64,000 nucleotides of DNA, from positions 1-64,000 of the forward strand of contig NZ_JABFHG010000019.1 in NCBI RefSeq assembly GCF_013112485.1, written 5' to 3'. The notes beneath the pieces are model-generated. The model was not told the DNA's origin. It made no database searches and saw only the letters and a program-made list of their open reading frames with translations. Source of the DNA: Roseicella sp. DB1501 (GTDB taxonomy: Bacteria; Pseudomonadota; Alphaproteobacteria; Acetobacterales; Acetobacteraceae). A program made the position numbers and the translations under genes. Shown piece by piece: positions 13,492 through 21,881 of the stretch (the first letter of the stretch is position 1; each line of letters begins with the position of its first letter).

Positions 13492-14397
13492 TCACGGCGG
13501 CGCGGCGCGGCCCGCGGCGGCGAGGGGCGGCAGGCCGGCTTTCAGCCGCTCGGGGTCGAGCAGCAGGTCGCGGCGGACCGTCCGGCCCGGTCCGAGGCCG
13601 GCGACGGCCTCGCCATCCACCAGCACCTCCAGCCCGTCGGCATTGCCGGTGGTGAGCAGCAGCCCCTCCTTCGGCGCCTGCCAGCTCTCGCCCGGGCGCA
13701 GCAGCCGGTTGACCAGCACCGGGCCGCCCTGCCGGTCCCGCACCTGGATCCAGGCCTCGCTGCGGGCCCGCAGCACGATCCGACCGGCATCCGGCGGTGC
13801 CGGGGAGTCGGGCGCGGCGATGGCGGGCGGCGCCGGCTGCGCCGCGGGCATGGCGTCCGGCCCTGGCGCCTGCGGGAGCGCCGGGGCGGGCGCCGGAGAC
13901 GCCTGCGCGTTGGCCGGATTGGGCGGCGCGAGCGCGGCCGCCTCGCCGATCGCGGGCGGTGGCGGCACGGCATCCACCAGCCGCTCGCCCGTCCCGGACC
14001 AGGCATACCAGCCGATATAGGCGCCGAGCGCGAGCAGCGCGCCAAGCAGGATCGTCGCCCCCGTCGGCGCGCCGCGATCCGGCACCGGCTCGGGGAAGAC
14101 CAGGTCGCCCGGGCGCGCCGCCTGCGGGCCGACCGCCGCGCGGAAGCGGCGCACCGTCTCCGCCTCGTCGAGGCCGAGGGCGCGGGCATAGGCGCGCACG
14201 AAGCCAGTGGCGTAGGCAGGGACCGGCAGCCCGGCCAGCCGCCCCTCCTCCAACGCTTCCAGATAGGCCCGACGGATGCGGAGCGAACGGGCCAGATCCT
14301 CGACCGACAGGCCGAGGGCGAGGCGCGCATCGCGCAGCTCGGCTCCCAGCCGGGCCGGCTCGGGGGCGGATGCGGCAGCGGGGGCGTGGCGCTTCAT
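13492..14397 (-). CDS. RodZ-like helix-turn-helix protein with DUF4115 domain
   Basis: The 301-residue protein has an N-terminal HTH of the Xre/HTH_25 type (AELRDARLALGLSVEDLARSL, ending YLEALEEGRLAGLP), one transmembrane segment near residue 130 (TILLGALLALGAYIGWYAW), a Pro/Ala-rich periplasmic linker and a C-terminal DUF4115 domain (IVLRARSEAWIQVRDRQG). This layout is that of RodZ, the cell-shape protein linking MreB to the membrane. The start at MKRHAPAA is preferred over an upstream in-frame codon. It is upstream of ispG, a common neighbour. Confidence 0.85.
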   Translation of the reverse strand: MKRHAPAAASAPEPARLGAELRDARLALGLSVEDLARSLRIRRAYLEALEEGRLAGLPVPAYATGFVRAYARALGLDEAETVRRFRAAVGPQAARPGDLVFPEPVPDRGAPTGATILLGALLALGAYIGWYAWSGTGERLVDAVPPPPAIGEAAALAPPNPANAQASPAPAPALPQAPGPDAMPAAQPAPPAIAAPDSPAPPDAGRIVLRARSEAWIQVRDRQGGPVLVNRLLRPGESWQAPKEGLLLTTGNADGLEVLVDGEAVAGLGPGRTVRRDLLLDPERLKAGLPPLAAAGRAAPP

Positions 14398-14547
14398 GGC
14401 GTCCGGCACGCCTTGCGCTGTAGCCCAGAGGTGGCATGAGGGCAAACTGATTTCGCGTTTGCATCATGCAATGTCATGCCAAGGACATGCGTGTCCCCCT
14501 GGCTTCTCCCCCTCCCCGGCCTCCCTACGGCGGCCGGGCCGCCCGGG

Positions 14548-15621
14548 TCAGCCAGCGGCGCCGGCCCCCTGCCGCCGGGCGAGCGCCGCCTCGGCCTGGG
14601 CGAGCAGCTCGGCGATGATCTCCGCCGCGGGCTGGATCGCGGTCACCATGCCGATGCTCTGGCCAGCCATCAGGCTGCCCTGCTCGACATCGCCCTCGAT
14701 CACCGCGCGCCGCAGGGCGCCGGCCCAGAAATGCTCGATCTCGAGCTGCGCCTCCTCCTTGCCCAGGGCGCCCGACTGGAAGCGCGCCAGCACCGTCGCC
14801 TGGTGCTCCATGAAGCGCTTGGTGCCCTCGTTCTGCAGCGCCCGCACCGGGATCACCGGGAAGCGCGCATCGAGTTGCACCGTCGGCACCGCGTCGCGCG
14901 CCGCGCCGCGGAGGAAGGCCTGCTTGAAGCGGGGATGCGCGATGCTCTCGGCGGCGCAGACGAAGCGGGTGCCGAGCTGGGCGCCGGCCGCACCCATCTC
15001 GAGATAGGAGAGGATCGCCTCGCCGCGGCCGATGCCGCCGGCGACGAAGATCGGCACCTCCTCCGCCAGCGCCGGCAGGATCTCCTGCGCCAGGACGTTG
15101 AGCGAGACCGGGCCGATATGCCCGCCCGCCTCGGAGCCCTCGATCACCAGCGCATCGGCGCCGGAGCGGACCAGCTTCTTCGCCAGCGCCAGCGCCGGGG
15201 CGAAGCAGACCACCTTGGCGCCCCCCTCCTTCGCCGCGCGGATGGCGGCGCCGGGCGGGATGCCGCCGGCGAAGACAATGTGGCTCACCTTCGCGGCGAG
15301 GCAGGTCTCGACCAGCGGCTGCAGCCGCGGATGCATGGTGATGAGGTTGACGCCGAAGGGCCGGTCGGTCAGCGCCTGGGTGCCGGCGATCTCCTCGGCC
15401 AGCCGGTCCGGCTCCATCGCGCCGCAGGCGATGGTGCCGAAGGCGCCGGCATTGGAGAGGGCGGCGACCAGGTGCCGCTCGCTCACCCAGCTCATCGCCC
15501 CGCCCATCAGGGCGACGCGGCTGCCGAGGAAGGCGGCGCCGCGCGCCATCAGCCGCTGCAGGGCGGGGCCGGGCGTTGGCTGGGGCGTCGGTGTGGCGGG
15601 GGCGAGGCTGTCCATCGGCAT
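14548..15621 (-). CDS. Nitronate monooxygenase family flavoprotein
   Basis: A FMN-dependent TIM-barrel enzyme of the nitronate monooxygenase / 2-nitropropane dioxygenase family, predicted to oxidise alkyl nitronates such as propionate 3-nitronate. The conserved His motif is seen in EGSEAGGHIGP near residue 170, and the phosphate-binding region in FVAGGIGRGEAI. Length is 357. The family includes FabK-type enoyl-ACP reductases, so exact activity is uncertain. Its ATG overlaps the lysC stop (TGATG), so it is translationally coupled to aspartate kinase, for which no metabolic reason is obvious. Confidence 0.85.
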   Translation of the reverse strand: MPMDSLAPATPTPQPTPGPALQRLMARGAAFLGSRVALMGGAMSWVSERHLVAALSNAGAFGTIACGAMEPDRLAEEIAGTQALTDRPFGVNLITMHPRLQPLVETCLAAKVSHIVFAGGIPPGAAIRAAKEGGAKVVCFAPALALAKKLVRSGADALVIEGSEAGGHIGPVSLNVLAQEILPALAEEVPIFVAGGIGRGEAILSYLEMGAAGAQLGTRFVCAAESIAHPRFKQAFLRGAARDAVPTVQLDARFPVIPVRALQNEGTKRFMEHQATVLARFQSGALGKEEAQLEIEHFWAGALRRAVIEGDVEQGSLMAGQSIGMVTAIQPAAEIIAELLAQAEAALARRQGAGAAG

Positions 15622-16847
15622 CAGCCGGCCGGGCCGTCGAGGCCATAGGCGGTGTGCAGGGCGCGCACCGCGAGCTCGGTGTATTCGGCGCCGACCAGCA
15701 CGCTCACCTTGATCTCGCTGGTCGAGATGACCTGGATGTTGATGCCCTTCTCGGCCAGGGCGCTAAACATGGTGTTGGCGACGCCGGCATGGCTGCGCAT
15801 GCCGACGCCGACGACGCTGATCTTCGCCACCTCGGGATCGGCGAGGACGCTCTCGAAGCCAAGCTCGCCGCGCGCCTTCTCGAGCGCGTCCTGGGCGCGG
15901 GCGAGATCGGCCTTGCCGACGGTGAAGGTCATGTCGGTGGTGCCGTCGGCGCCGAGATTCTGCACGATCATGTCGACATTGACGTTCGCGGCGGCCATGG
16001 CGCCGAAGACGCCGGCGGCGACGCCCGGCCGGTCCGGCACCCGCCGCAGGGTGAGCTTGGCGTCGTCCCGCGAATAGGCGATGCCGGTGACGATCGGCTG
16101 TTCCACGATCTCTTCCTCATCCACGACCAGGGAGCCTGGCTTGTCCTCGAAGCTGGAGAGCACCTGCACCCGCACCCGCTGCTTCATGGCGAGCTCGACC
16201 GAGCGGGTCTGCAGCACCTTGGCGCCGACCGAGGCGAGTTCCAGCATCTCCTCGTAGGAAATGCGCTCGAGCTTGCGGGCGCGCGGCACGATGCGCGGGT
16301 CGGTGGTGTAGATGCCGTCGACATCGGTGTAGATGTCGCAACGATCCGCCCTGACCGCGGCGGCGAGCGCGACCGCCGAGAGGTCGGAGCCGCCGCGGCC
16401 GAGCGTCGTCACCCGGTTGCGCACCGGCTCGACGCCCTGGAAGCCGGCCACCACCGGCACCTGCCCGGCCCGCATCCGCTCGATCAGCGTCGCGCCCTCG
16501 ATCCGCTCGACCCGCGCCTTGCCATGCGCGCCATCGGTCAGGATCGGGACCTGCCAGCCCTGCCAGGAGCGGGCATCGACGCCGAGGCTCTGCAGCGCGA
16601 TCGCCAGCAGGCCGATCGTCACCTGCTCGCCGGTCGCCACCACCGTGTCGTACTCGCGCGCATCGTGCAGCGGCGAGAGCTCCTGGCACCACTTCACCAG
16701 CTGGTTGGTCACGCCCGACATGGCGGAGACGACGACGGCGACCTCGCTCCCCGCCTGCACCTCCCGCTGCACGCGGCCGGCGACGTTGCGGATACGGTCG
16801 AGATCGGCGACGGAGGTACCGCCGAACTTCATCACGATGCGGGCCAT
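15621..16847 (-). CDS. lysC: Aspartate kinase
   Basis: This enzyme catalyses the first step of the aspartate family (Lys, Met, Thr) by phosphorylating L-aspartate. The N-terminal KFGGTSVAD motif and GRGGSDLSAVALAAA identify the kinase domain, and two C-terminal ACT domains (from about 270) provide feedback inhibition. Length is 408, the standard monofunctional size. The start MARIVMKFGG is where the family begins; the open frame upstream is non-coding. A good promoter lies about 80 bp upstream. Confidence 0.97.
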   Translation of the reverse strand: MARIVMKFGGTSVADLDRIRNVAGRVQREVQAGSEVAVVVSAMSGVTNQLVKWCQELSPLHDAREYDTVVATGEQVTIGLLAIALQSLGVDARSWQGWQVPILTDGAHGKARVERIEGATLIERMRAGQVPVVAGFQGVEPVRNRVTTLGRGGSDLSAVALAAAVRADRCDIYTDVDGIYTTDPRIVPRARKLERISYEEMLELASVGAKVLQTRSVELAMKQRVRVQVLSSFEDKPGSLVVDEEEIVEQPIVTGIAYSRDDAKLTLRRVPDRPGVAAGVFGAMAAANVNVDMIVQNLGADGTTDMTFTVGKADLARAQDALEKARGELGFESVLADPEVAKISVVGVGMRSHAGVANTMFSALAEKGINIQVISTSEIKVSVLVGAEYTELAVRALHTAYGLDGPAG

Positions 16848-16923
16848 CAGAAGGCGCTTCCCGGGCGTATTGCGGTCGGTGAGGGCAGCTCTCCGCGCGG
16901 TTGCGCGCGCGGGAAGGCCGGCA

Positions 16924-16952
16924 CAGATACAGAGCCGGCCCACGCGCTGCAA
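16924..16952 (-). promoter_or_regulatory. Probable lysC promoter
   Basis: Minus strand TTGCAG (16947-16952), 17-bp spacer and TATCTG (16924-16929), in the 144-bp divergent gap with ubiG. The boxes match sigma70 at most positions and the spacing is ideal. Confidence 0.6.
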
Positions 16953-16991
16953 CATTGCCGCGCCCGGCGGCGAGGAGAGGGAGGCGGCGGG

Positions 16992-17732
16992 ATGGCGCGC
17001 GAGGGCACGGCGATCGGGGCGGAGATCGCCAAATTCGACCGGCTGGCGGCGGATTGGTGGAACCCCGAGGGGCCGATGCGGCCGCTGCACGCCATGAACC
17101 CGGCGCGGATGGGCTGGATCATCGCCCGGATTGCCCGCCGCCACGGCCGCGACCCGGCGGCGCCACGGCCGCTGGAGGGGCTCGCCATCCTCGATGCCGG
17201 CTGCGGCGCCGGCCTCGCCGCGGAGGCGCTCGCCCGGGCCGGGGCGCGGGTGACCGGGCTCGACGCCGCCGCCGCGGCCCTCGCCGCGGCGCGGACGCAT
17301 GCGGCGGCCGGCGGCCTCGCCATCGACTACCGCGAGGGCCTGCCGGAGGATTTGGCCGCGACGCATCGGGGGCGCTTCGATGCCGTGCTGTCGCTCGAAG
17401 TGGTCGAGCATGTCGCCGACCGCGAGGCCTTCTGCCGGCACCTCGCGGCGCTGCTGCGGCCCGGCGGCGCGCTGTTCCTCTCGACGCTGAACCGCACGCC
17501 GCGCTCCTGGCTCTTCGCCAAGCTCGGCGCCGAATACCTGCTGCGGCTGCTGCCGGTCGGCACGCATGACTGGCGCCTCTTCGTCCGCCCGTCCGAACTC
17601 GGCGCGGCGCTGCGCCAGGCGGGGCTGCGCGTCGCCGACATCGCCGGGTTGAGCATGGACCCGCTGACCGGGCGCTGGCGGGTCAGCCGCGATGTCGGGG
17701 TGAACTACCTGATGATGGCGGTCGCCGGCTGA
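16992..17732 (+). CDS. ubiG: Ubiquinone biosynthesis O-methyltransferase UbiG
   Basis: UbiG performs both O-methylations of the ubiquinone ring using SAM. The 246-residue protein shows the family N-terminus (FDRLAADWWNPEGPMRPLHAMNP), the SAM motif I (LDAGCGAGLAAEALA) and the conserved VEHVADREAF and STLNRTPRSWLFAK motifs. ATG 16992 has GGAGAGGGAGG upstream. It is divergent from lysC, an arrangement seen in other Rhodospirillales. Confidence 0.96.
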   Translation: MAREGTAIGAEIAKFDRLAADWWNPEGPMRPLHAMNPARMGWIIARIARRHGRDPAAPRPLEGLAILDAGCGAGLAAEALARAGARVTGLDAAAAALAAARTHAAAGGLAIDYREGLPEDLAATHRGRFDAVLSLEVVEHVADREAFCRHLAALLRPGGALFLSTLNRTPRSWLFAKLGAEYLLRLLPVGTHDWRLFVRPSELGAALRQAGLRVADIAGLSMDPLTGRWRVSRDVGVNYLMMAVAG

Positions 17733-17741
17733 GACCGGCCC

Positions 17742-18083
17742 CTATCGCCGCGTCTCGGCCCGGCCCGTCAGCCGGCCGGCGCCGTCCGTGTAGCGGGCCA
17801 CGTCGCCGCGGGTCTCCGCGCGGCCCGTCACCCGGCCGGCGGCGTCGGTGAACCGGGTCACCCCATCCCGCGTCTCGGCCCGGCCCGTCAAGCGGCCGGC
17901 GCCGTCGGTGTAACGGGTCACGCCGCCGCGGCTCTCGGCCTGGCCGGTCAGGCGGCCGGCGGCGTCATGGTAGCGGCGCGTCTCGCGGCCCGGCTCCTCG
18001 GCCAGGGCCGCCGGGCCGGACAGAAGGGCCAGGCCCGGCGGGCCCAGCAGCAAGGCCAGGGCGAGGCGGGCGCCGCGCCTCAT
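17742..18083 (-). CDS. Secreted protein made of 20-residue YD-like tandem repeats
   Basis: The 113-residue product has a signal peptide (LALALLLGPPGLALLSGPAALAE) and then almost only four tandem 20-residue units of the form R-Y/F-T-D-G/A-A-G-R-L/V-T-G-R-A-E-T-R. The DNA repeats with a period of exactly 60 bp. The unit resembles the YD/RHS repeat (YDxxGRLT) but there is no toxin or RHS core. The start overlaps the DUF1178 stop (ATGA), so the two are co-translated. It is short and the copy number may vary between strains. The function is unknown. Confidence 0.7.
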   Translation of the reverse strand: MRRGARLALALLLGPPGLALLSGPAALAEEPGRETRRYHDAAGRLTGQAESRGGVTRYTDGAGRLTGRAETRDGVTRFTDAAGRVTGRAETRGDVARYTDGAGRLTGRAETRR

Positions 18084-18568
18084 CCGTCGGCGCGCGGCAC
18101 CCAGGGCAGGCGCGCCACCTCGATGCCCTCGTCCCGCAGCGCCTCGGTATCGGCATCCGAGGCCTCGCCGTAGATGCCGCGATGGTCGCTCTCGCCGCGG
18201 TGCATCCGCCGCGCCTCCTCGGCGAAATCCTTGCCGACATAGTCGCAGTTCTTCTCGACCTCGGCCCGCATGCGCTGCAGCAGCGCCAGGACCTGGGCGG
18301 GCACCGGCCCGGCGGCCGCCGGGCCTGCCTCGGCGGCTGCGGCGGGCGGTGCCGGCGGCACGACCGGCGGGGCCGGCACCGCTTCCTTGGCTCGGCTGCG
18401 GCCCTTCTTCGGGATCGCCGGCGCCATCAGGCGCTTCGACACCGCATGGCTGCCGCAGACCGGGCATTCCACGAAGCCCGCGCTCGCCTGAGCCTCATAG
18501 GCGCTGCTGTCCTTGAACCAGCCGTCGAATTCGTGGCCGGCGCCGCATTGCAGATCGTAGTGGATCAT
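18080..18568 (-). CDS. DUF1178 family protein
   Basis: A 162-residue protein of a family widespread in proteobacteria and often near grxC/comF, as here. The N-terminus MIHYDLQCGAGHEFDGWF and the CPVCGS knuckle suggest a zinc ribbon built from C8 and the CX2C near residue 36. A Pro/Ala-rich linker (about 58-88) separates it from the conserved C-terminal half (NCDYVGKDFAEEARRMHRGE). Function is unknown. It overlaps the repeat gene downstream. Confidence 0.88.
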   Translation of the reverse strand: MIHYDLQCGAGHEFDGWFKDSSAYEAQASAGFVECPVCGSHAVSKRLMAPAIPKKGRSRAKEAVPAPPVVPPAPPAAAAEAGPAAAGPVPAQVLALLQRMRAEVEKNCDYVGKDFAEEARRMHRGESDHRGIYGEASDADTEALRDEGIEVARLPWVPRADG

Positions 18569-18679
18569 CCCGTCGCTTTCCCCGGCCCGCGGCGATGCCG
18601 GGGCGCGTCACCCATCAATATAGGATGGCACTCCCGAAGCGCGACTGCCAACTCCTTGCCAGGCCGAATGGAAACTGCG

Positions 18680-18937
18680 TCAGGTTCCGAGCAGCGCGTC
18701 GAGCTTGCCGGCGCGCTCGAGGGCCAGGAGATCGTCGGAGCCGCCGATCGCCTCGCCATCGATGAATATCTGCGGCACCGTGGTGCGGCCGCCGGAGCGC
18801 GCGATGGCGTCCTTGCGGGCCTGGGAGCCGTTCGGGGCGTCCACTTCCTCGAAAGCGACGCCCTTGCGGCCGAGCAGCGCCTTGGCGCGCTCGCAATAGG
18901 GGCAGAAGACGGTGGTGTAGATCTCGACCTTGGCCAT
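18680..18937 (-). CDS. grxC: Glutaredoxin 3
   Basis: A dithiol glutaredoxin of 85 residues that reduces protein disulfides and glutathione mixed disulfides. The active site is CPYC at residues 11-14, the cis-Pro loop is TVPQIFIDG and the glutathione-binding GGSDDLLALE is intact. The start MAKVEIYTT fits the family; the open frame extends 15 codons further upstream. It lies between comF and DUF1178. Confidence 0.95.
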   Translation of the reverse strand: MAKVEIYTTVFCPYCERAKALLGRKGVAFEEVDAPNGSQARKDAIARSGGRTTVPQIFIDGEAIGGSDDLLALERAGKLDALLGT

Positions 18938-18978
18938 GCCTGACAGTTTGGCGGCCGGCATGGCCGGTTCAAGCGCCG

Positions 18979-19161
18979 TCAAGGGACCACGAGCAACACC
19001 GTGATCACGGGGCTGGCGAGGAGGAAGGCCACGGCCAGCATGGTAAGCAGGCGGGCCGGCGGCTCCTCCGGCCTGGCGATGATGCGCCGGCGCGTGGCCG
19101 GCAGGGCAAACGCGGACCTGTCGCGCGGCAGCGGGGGGGTGCCGTGCACGATCTCGGACAT
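18979..19161 (-). CDS. 60-aa single-pass membrane protein
   Basis: MSEIVHGTPPLPRDRSAF begins a short protein with a polar, Arg-rich first half and one hydrophobic C-terminal segment (LLTMLAVAFLLASPVITVLLVV). It sits upstream of grxC with a 41-bp gap. A longer in-frame start 84 bp upstream is unlikely. No family is recognised. Confidence 0.45.
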   Translation of the reverse strand: MSEIVHGTPPLPRDRSAFALPATRRRIIARPEEPPARLLTMLAVAFLLASPVITVLLVVP

Positions 19162-19313
19162 GCGGCCTCCAGCGGCGTATCTGATGCCTTCAAGGGGAGA
19201 TGGCGCCGGGGTGACATAGCGTTCACCGGGCCATGCTGCGATCATGTGCGCAACGATGGATCTCTGGCAAGTGATATCGCGTTACTGGCGATTTCGCTGA
19301 CCAATGGGCAAGG

Positions 19314-20123
19314 CTATGCCCGCTCCAGCCGCGGGTCCGGAACCCGCGCCGCCGCCAGCACCTCCACCGCCGCCGCTCCGGCCGCCAGCAGCACCCGGGC
19401 GCAGCCCTCGGCCGTCGCGCCCGAGGTCATGACATCGTCGATCAGCAGCACCCGCCGCCCGGCGATGCGCGCCGCGCCGCCCCGGGAGACGGCGAAGGCA
19501 TCCTCGAGCGCCGCCGCCCGCTCCGCCGCGCCCAGCGCCCCGAGGGGCGGCGTCCGCCGCCGGCGCCGCAGCAGGTCCGGGGCGTGCGGCAGCCCCGCCT
19601 GCCGGGCCAGCCTGGCGCCGAGCAGGGCGGATTGGTTGTAGCGACGCGCCAGCAGGCGCCGCCAGTGCAGCGGCACCGGGACCACCAGCTCGGCCCGCGC
19701 CAACAGCGCCGCCCCGGCCCGGGCCATGTGCCGGGCGAGCAGGCCGGCGAATTCGGTGCGGTCGCCATGCTTGAAGGGCAGGATCAGCCGCTGCGCCCCG
19801 GCATCGTAGCGCAGCGCCGCGCGGGCGGCCTCGAAGACCGGCGGGGCGGACGCGCAGCCCGGGCAGAGCGGGCCGGCGCCGGCATGCGGAAAGGGCACGC
19901 CGCAGCAGCGGCAGAGCGGCGCGGTGATGAAGGTGAGCCGGCCGAAGCAGCCGGCGCAGAGATGCCCCTGCGCGTCCACCGCGGCGTCGCAGGTGAGGCA
20001 ATGCGGCGGCAGCAGGGCATCGAGAGCCAGCTCGCCCCAGCGCCGCAGCGGCGGGCCGAGCCTGCGCGCCAGGGACGGGCCCAGGGAAGGGCGCGGGTCC
20101 GGGCCGGCCGCGGCCCGCTGCAT
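19314..20123 (-). CDS. comF: ComF family protein (phosphoribosyltransferase-like)
   Basis: ComF-family proteins have an N-terminal zinc ribbon and a type I PRTase fold, and in naturally competent bacteria they help internalise DNA. Here the ribbon Cys pairs are CLTC, CAGC, CRCC and CPGC within the first 90 residues, and the PRPP loop is VLLIDDVMTSGAT near residue 220. Length is 269. The ATG overlaps the rhodanese stop (TGATG). No other competence gene is present in the window, so a role in uptake is unproved. Confidence 0.92.
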   Translation of the reverse strand: MQRAAAGPDPRPSLGPSLARRLGPPLRRWGELALDALLPPHCLTCDAAVDAQGHLCAGCFGRLTFITAPLCRCCGVPFPHAGAGPLCPGCASAPPVFEAARAALRYDAGAQRLILPFKHGDRTEFAGLLARHMARAGAALLARAELVVPVPLHWRRLLARRYNQSALLGARLARQAGLPHAPDLLRRRRRTPPLGALGAAERAAALEDAFAVSRGGAARIAGRRVLLIDDVMTSGATAEGCARVLLAAGAAAVEVLAAARVPDPRLERA

Positions 20124-21715
20124 CAGGCCGCGGCCTCGCCGAAGCGGGCATCGCCGTCGCGGGCGACCTCATGCACCAGGTCGATCTCCCAGGAGAGGTA
20201 TTCCCGCATCGCCGCCTCGACCCCGTCATTGCGGTCATAGGGGCGGAGATAGACGTCGATGCAGTCGGCATCCTCGGGGTTGCGCCGGTCCGCCCGCAGC
20301 GGCAGGCCGGCGGCGCGCCAGGCGCCGAGACCACCCGCGAGCAGCGCGACCGGCCCGAGGCCGAGCGCCTCCAGCTCCGGCACCGCCAGCCGCCCCAAGG
20401 TCTCGTCATGCGCCACGACCGCGATGCGCCGGCCCGGTTGCAGGCGCGGCCGCAGCGCCGCCAGCCGCGTCCGCACGCCCCAGAGCGCGCCCGGCAGGTG
20501 CGCCTCGCGGAAATCGAGCGAGCGGGTGACCTGCACCACCTGCGCCGTGCCGGCCGCGAGCTCGGCGGCCAGCACCTCCGGCGCCACCAGGGCGGGCGCG
20601 AGCGCCGCCGCCTCGGGGCAGTCCGGCACCCAGGGCCCGATCTCAAGAGGGCCGGCCAGCCCGTCCTCCAGCACATGCACCTCCCAGCCGCCGAGCTGGC
20701 GCAGCCAGCCGCCGGTCATCAGCGCCCTCACCCCGGTATCGTCCACCAGCACGATCCGCGCGCCGCGCACCGCGACCCAGTTGTCGGTGCCCTGCACGAG
20801 CTGCCCGCCCGGCGCCATGCGGCTGCCCGGCAGGTGGCCGACCAGGTATTCCTCCGGGTCCCGCACGTCGAGCAGATAGGTCGTGCGGTCCGCCTCGGCC
20901 CGCAGCGCGGCGAGGCCGGCGCGGTCGAGCCGGCGCACGCCCCAGCGATCGGCGAAGGCCCGGGCGCGCGCGAGCGCGGTCGGCAGGCTCTCCGGCGTGC
21001 CGCGCGGGAAGCTCGCCGAGCGGCCGCGATCGCAGGCGAAGCCGGCCAGCTCCCAGCCCATGGTGCCGTTGCGCAGGGCGACCACCTTGTTCGGCACGCC
21101 GGCGCTGCGCAGGCTCTCGGCCCCCATGATGCTGCGGGTGCGGCCGGCGCAGTTCACCACGATGGTGGTCTCCGGCCGCGGCGCGATCTCGCCGATGCGG
21201 TAGACCAGCTCGCCGCCCGGCACGTCGATGGCGCCGGGGATGGACATGCGGCGGAACTCGTCCATCGGGCGGCTGTCGAGCACGACCATGTCCTGGCCGC
21301 CCTCCATCATCGCCTTGAGCTCGCCGGGATCGACCGAGGGCGTGTGGTAGCGGTGCTCCACCCATTCGCCGAAGGCCTTGGAGGGCACGTTGACGCCGGA
21401 GAACAGCACGTAGCCGGCCGCCGCCCAGGCTGGCGTGCCGCCCTCGAGCACCGCGACATCGGTGCAGCCGATCCCTTCCAGATAGGTGGCCAGCCGTTCC
21501 GCCAGCCCCCCGTCCCCGCCATCGACGCAGCAGATCCGCACGCCGAGGCGCGGCAGGATCGCCCGTGCCCGCAACTCGGCGCGGGAGAGCGGGCAGGGAT
21601 TGGCCCAGAAGAGGTGCGAGCGGCCGAACTCGCCATCCTCCCGCGCATCGAGGATGGCGAGCTCCCGCCCGTCCCCGATCCAGGCCTTCAGGCCCGGCGC
21701 GTCGATCCGGCGCAT
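20123..21715 (-). CDS. Four-domain rhodanese-related sulfurtransferase
   Basis: The 530-residue protein contains four rhodanese-like domains in tandem, about 1-110, 125-235, 265-370 and 390-490. Only domain 2 has a canonical active loop (C189 in CAGRTRS). Domain 1 has CVDGGDG, while domains 3 (DDTGVR) and 4 (HDETLG) lack Cys at the active position. It probably moves sulfane sulfur, with the other domains structural or docking. MRRIDAPGLKAW is chosen as the start. A possible 16-codon leader ORF ends five bases upstream. It overlaps comF downstream. Confidence 0.9.
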   Translation of the reverse strand: MRRIDAPGLKAWIGDGRELAILDAREDGEFGRSHLFWANPCPLSRAELRARAILPRLGVRICCVDGGDGGLAERLATYLEGIGCTDVAVLEGGTPAWAAAGYVLFSGVNVPSKAFGEWVEHRYHTPSVDPGELKAMMEGGQDMVVLDSRPMDEFRRMSIPGAIDVPGGELVYRIGEIAPRPETTIVVNCAGRTRSIMGAESLRSAGVPNKVVALRNGTMGWELAGFACDRGRSASFPRGTPESLPTALARARAFADRWGVRRLDRAGLAALRAEADRTTYLLDVRDPEEYLVGHLPGSRMAPGGQLVQGTDNWVAVRGARIVLVDDTGVRALMTGGWLRQLGGWEVHVLEDGLAGPLEIGPWVPDCPEAAALAPALVAPEVLAAELAAGTAQVVQVTRSLDFREAHLPGALWGVRTRLAALRPRLQPGRRIAVVAHDETLGRLAVPELEALGLGPVALLAGGLGAWRAAGLPLRADRRNPEDADCIDVYLRPYDRNDGVEAAMREYLSWEIDLVHEVARDGDARFGEAAA

Positions 21716-21720
21716 GGCGC

Positions 21721-21771
21721 TCAGCCCGCCGGGCGGGGATGCGAGGCGCGGCGGGATTGGTCTCGGCTCAT
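21721..21771 (-). CDS. Possible 16-aa leader peptide upstream of the rhodanese gene
   Basis: ATG 21769-21771 with a strong GGAGGAGA ribosome site 6-8 bases upstream opens a 16-codon frame (MSRDQSRRASHPRPAG) that ends in TGA at 21721-21723. The rhodanese ATG begins five bases later and has no good RBS of its own. This is a classic layout for translational coupling or leader-peptide control. It contains no Cys codons. It could also be that the peptide is only a coupling device. Confidence 0.4.
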   Translation of the reverse strand: MSRDQSRRASHPRPAG

Positions 21772-21881
21772 GGCGGGTCTCCTCCTGCGGCGCGGCCCGG
21801 TCCGGATGCCGGCGGCCCGCCCCTCGGAGGGTTGTCCCGCCGCCGGCGCCGCCTGAAAAGCCCCGCCCCCCTCCCCATGCC

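Noticed and set aside
14440-14495. TTGGCATGACATTGCAT upstream of the RodZ-like gene resembles a sigma54 promoter
   Set aside because: The GG and GC elements are 9 instead of 10 bases apart and no activator site was found.
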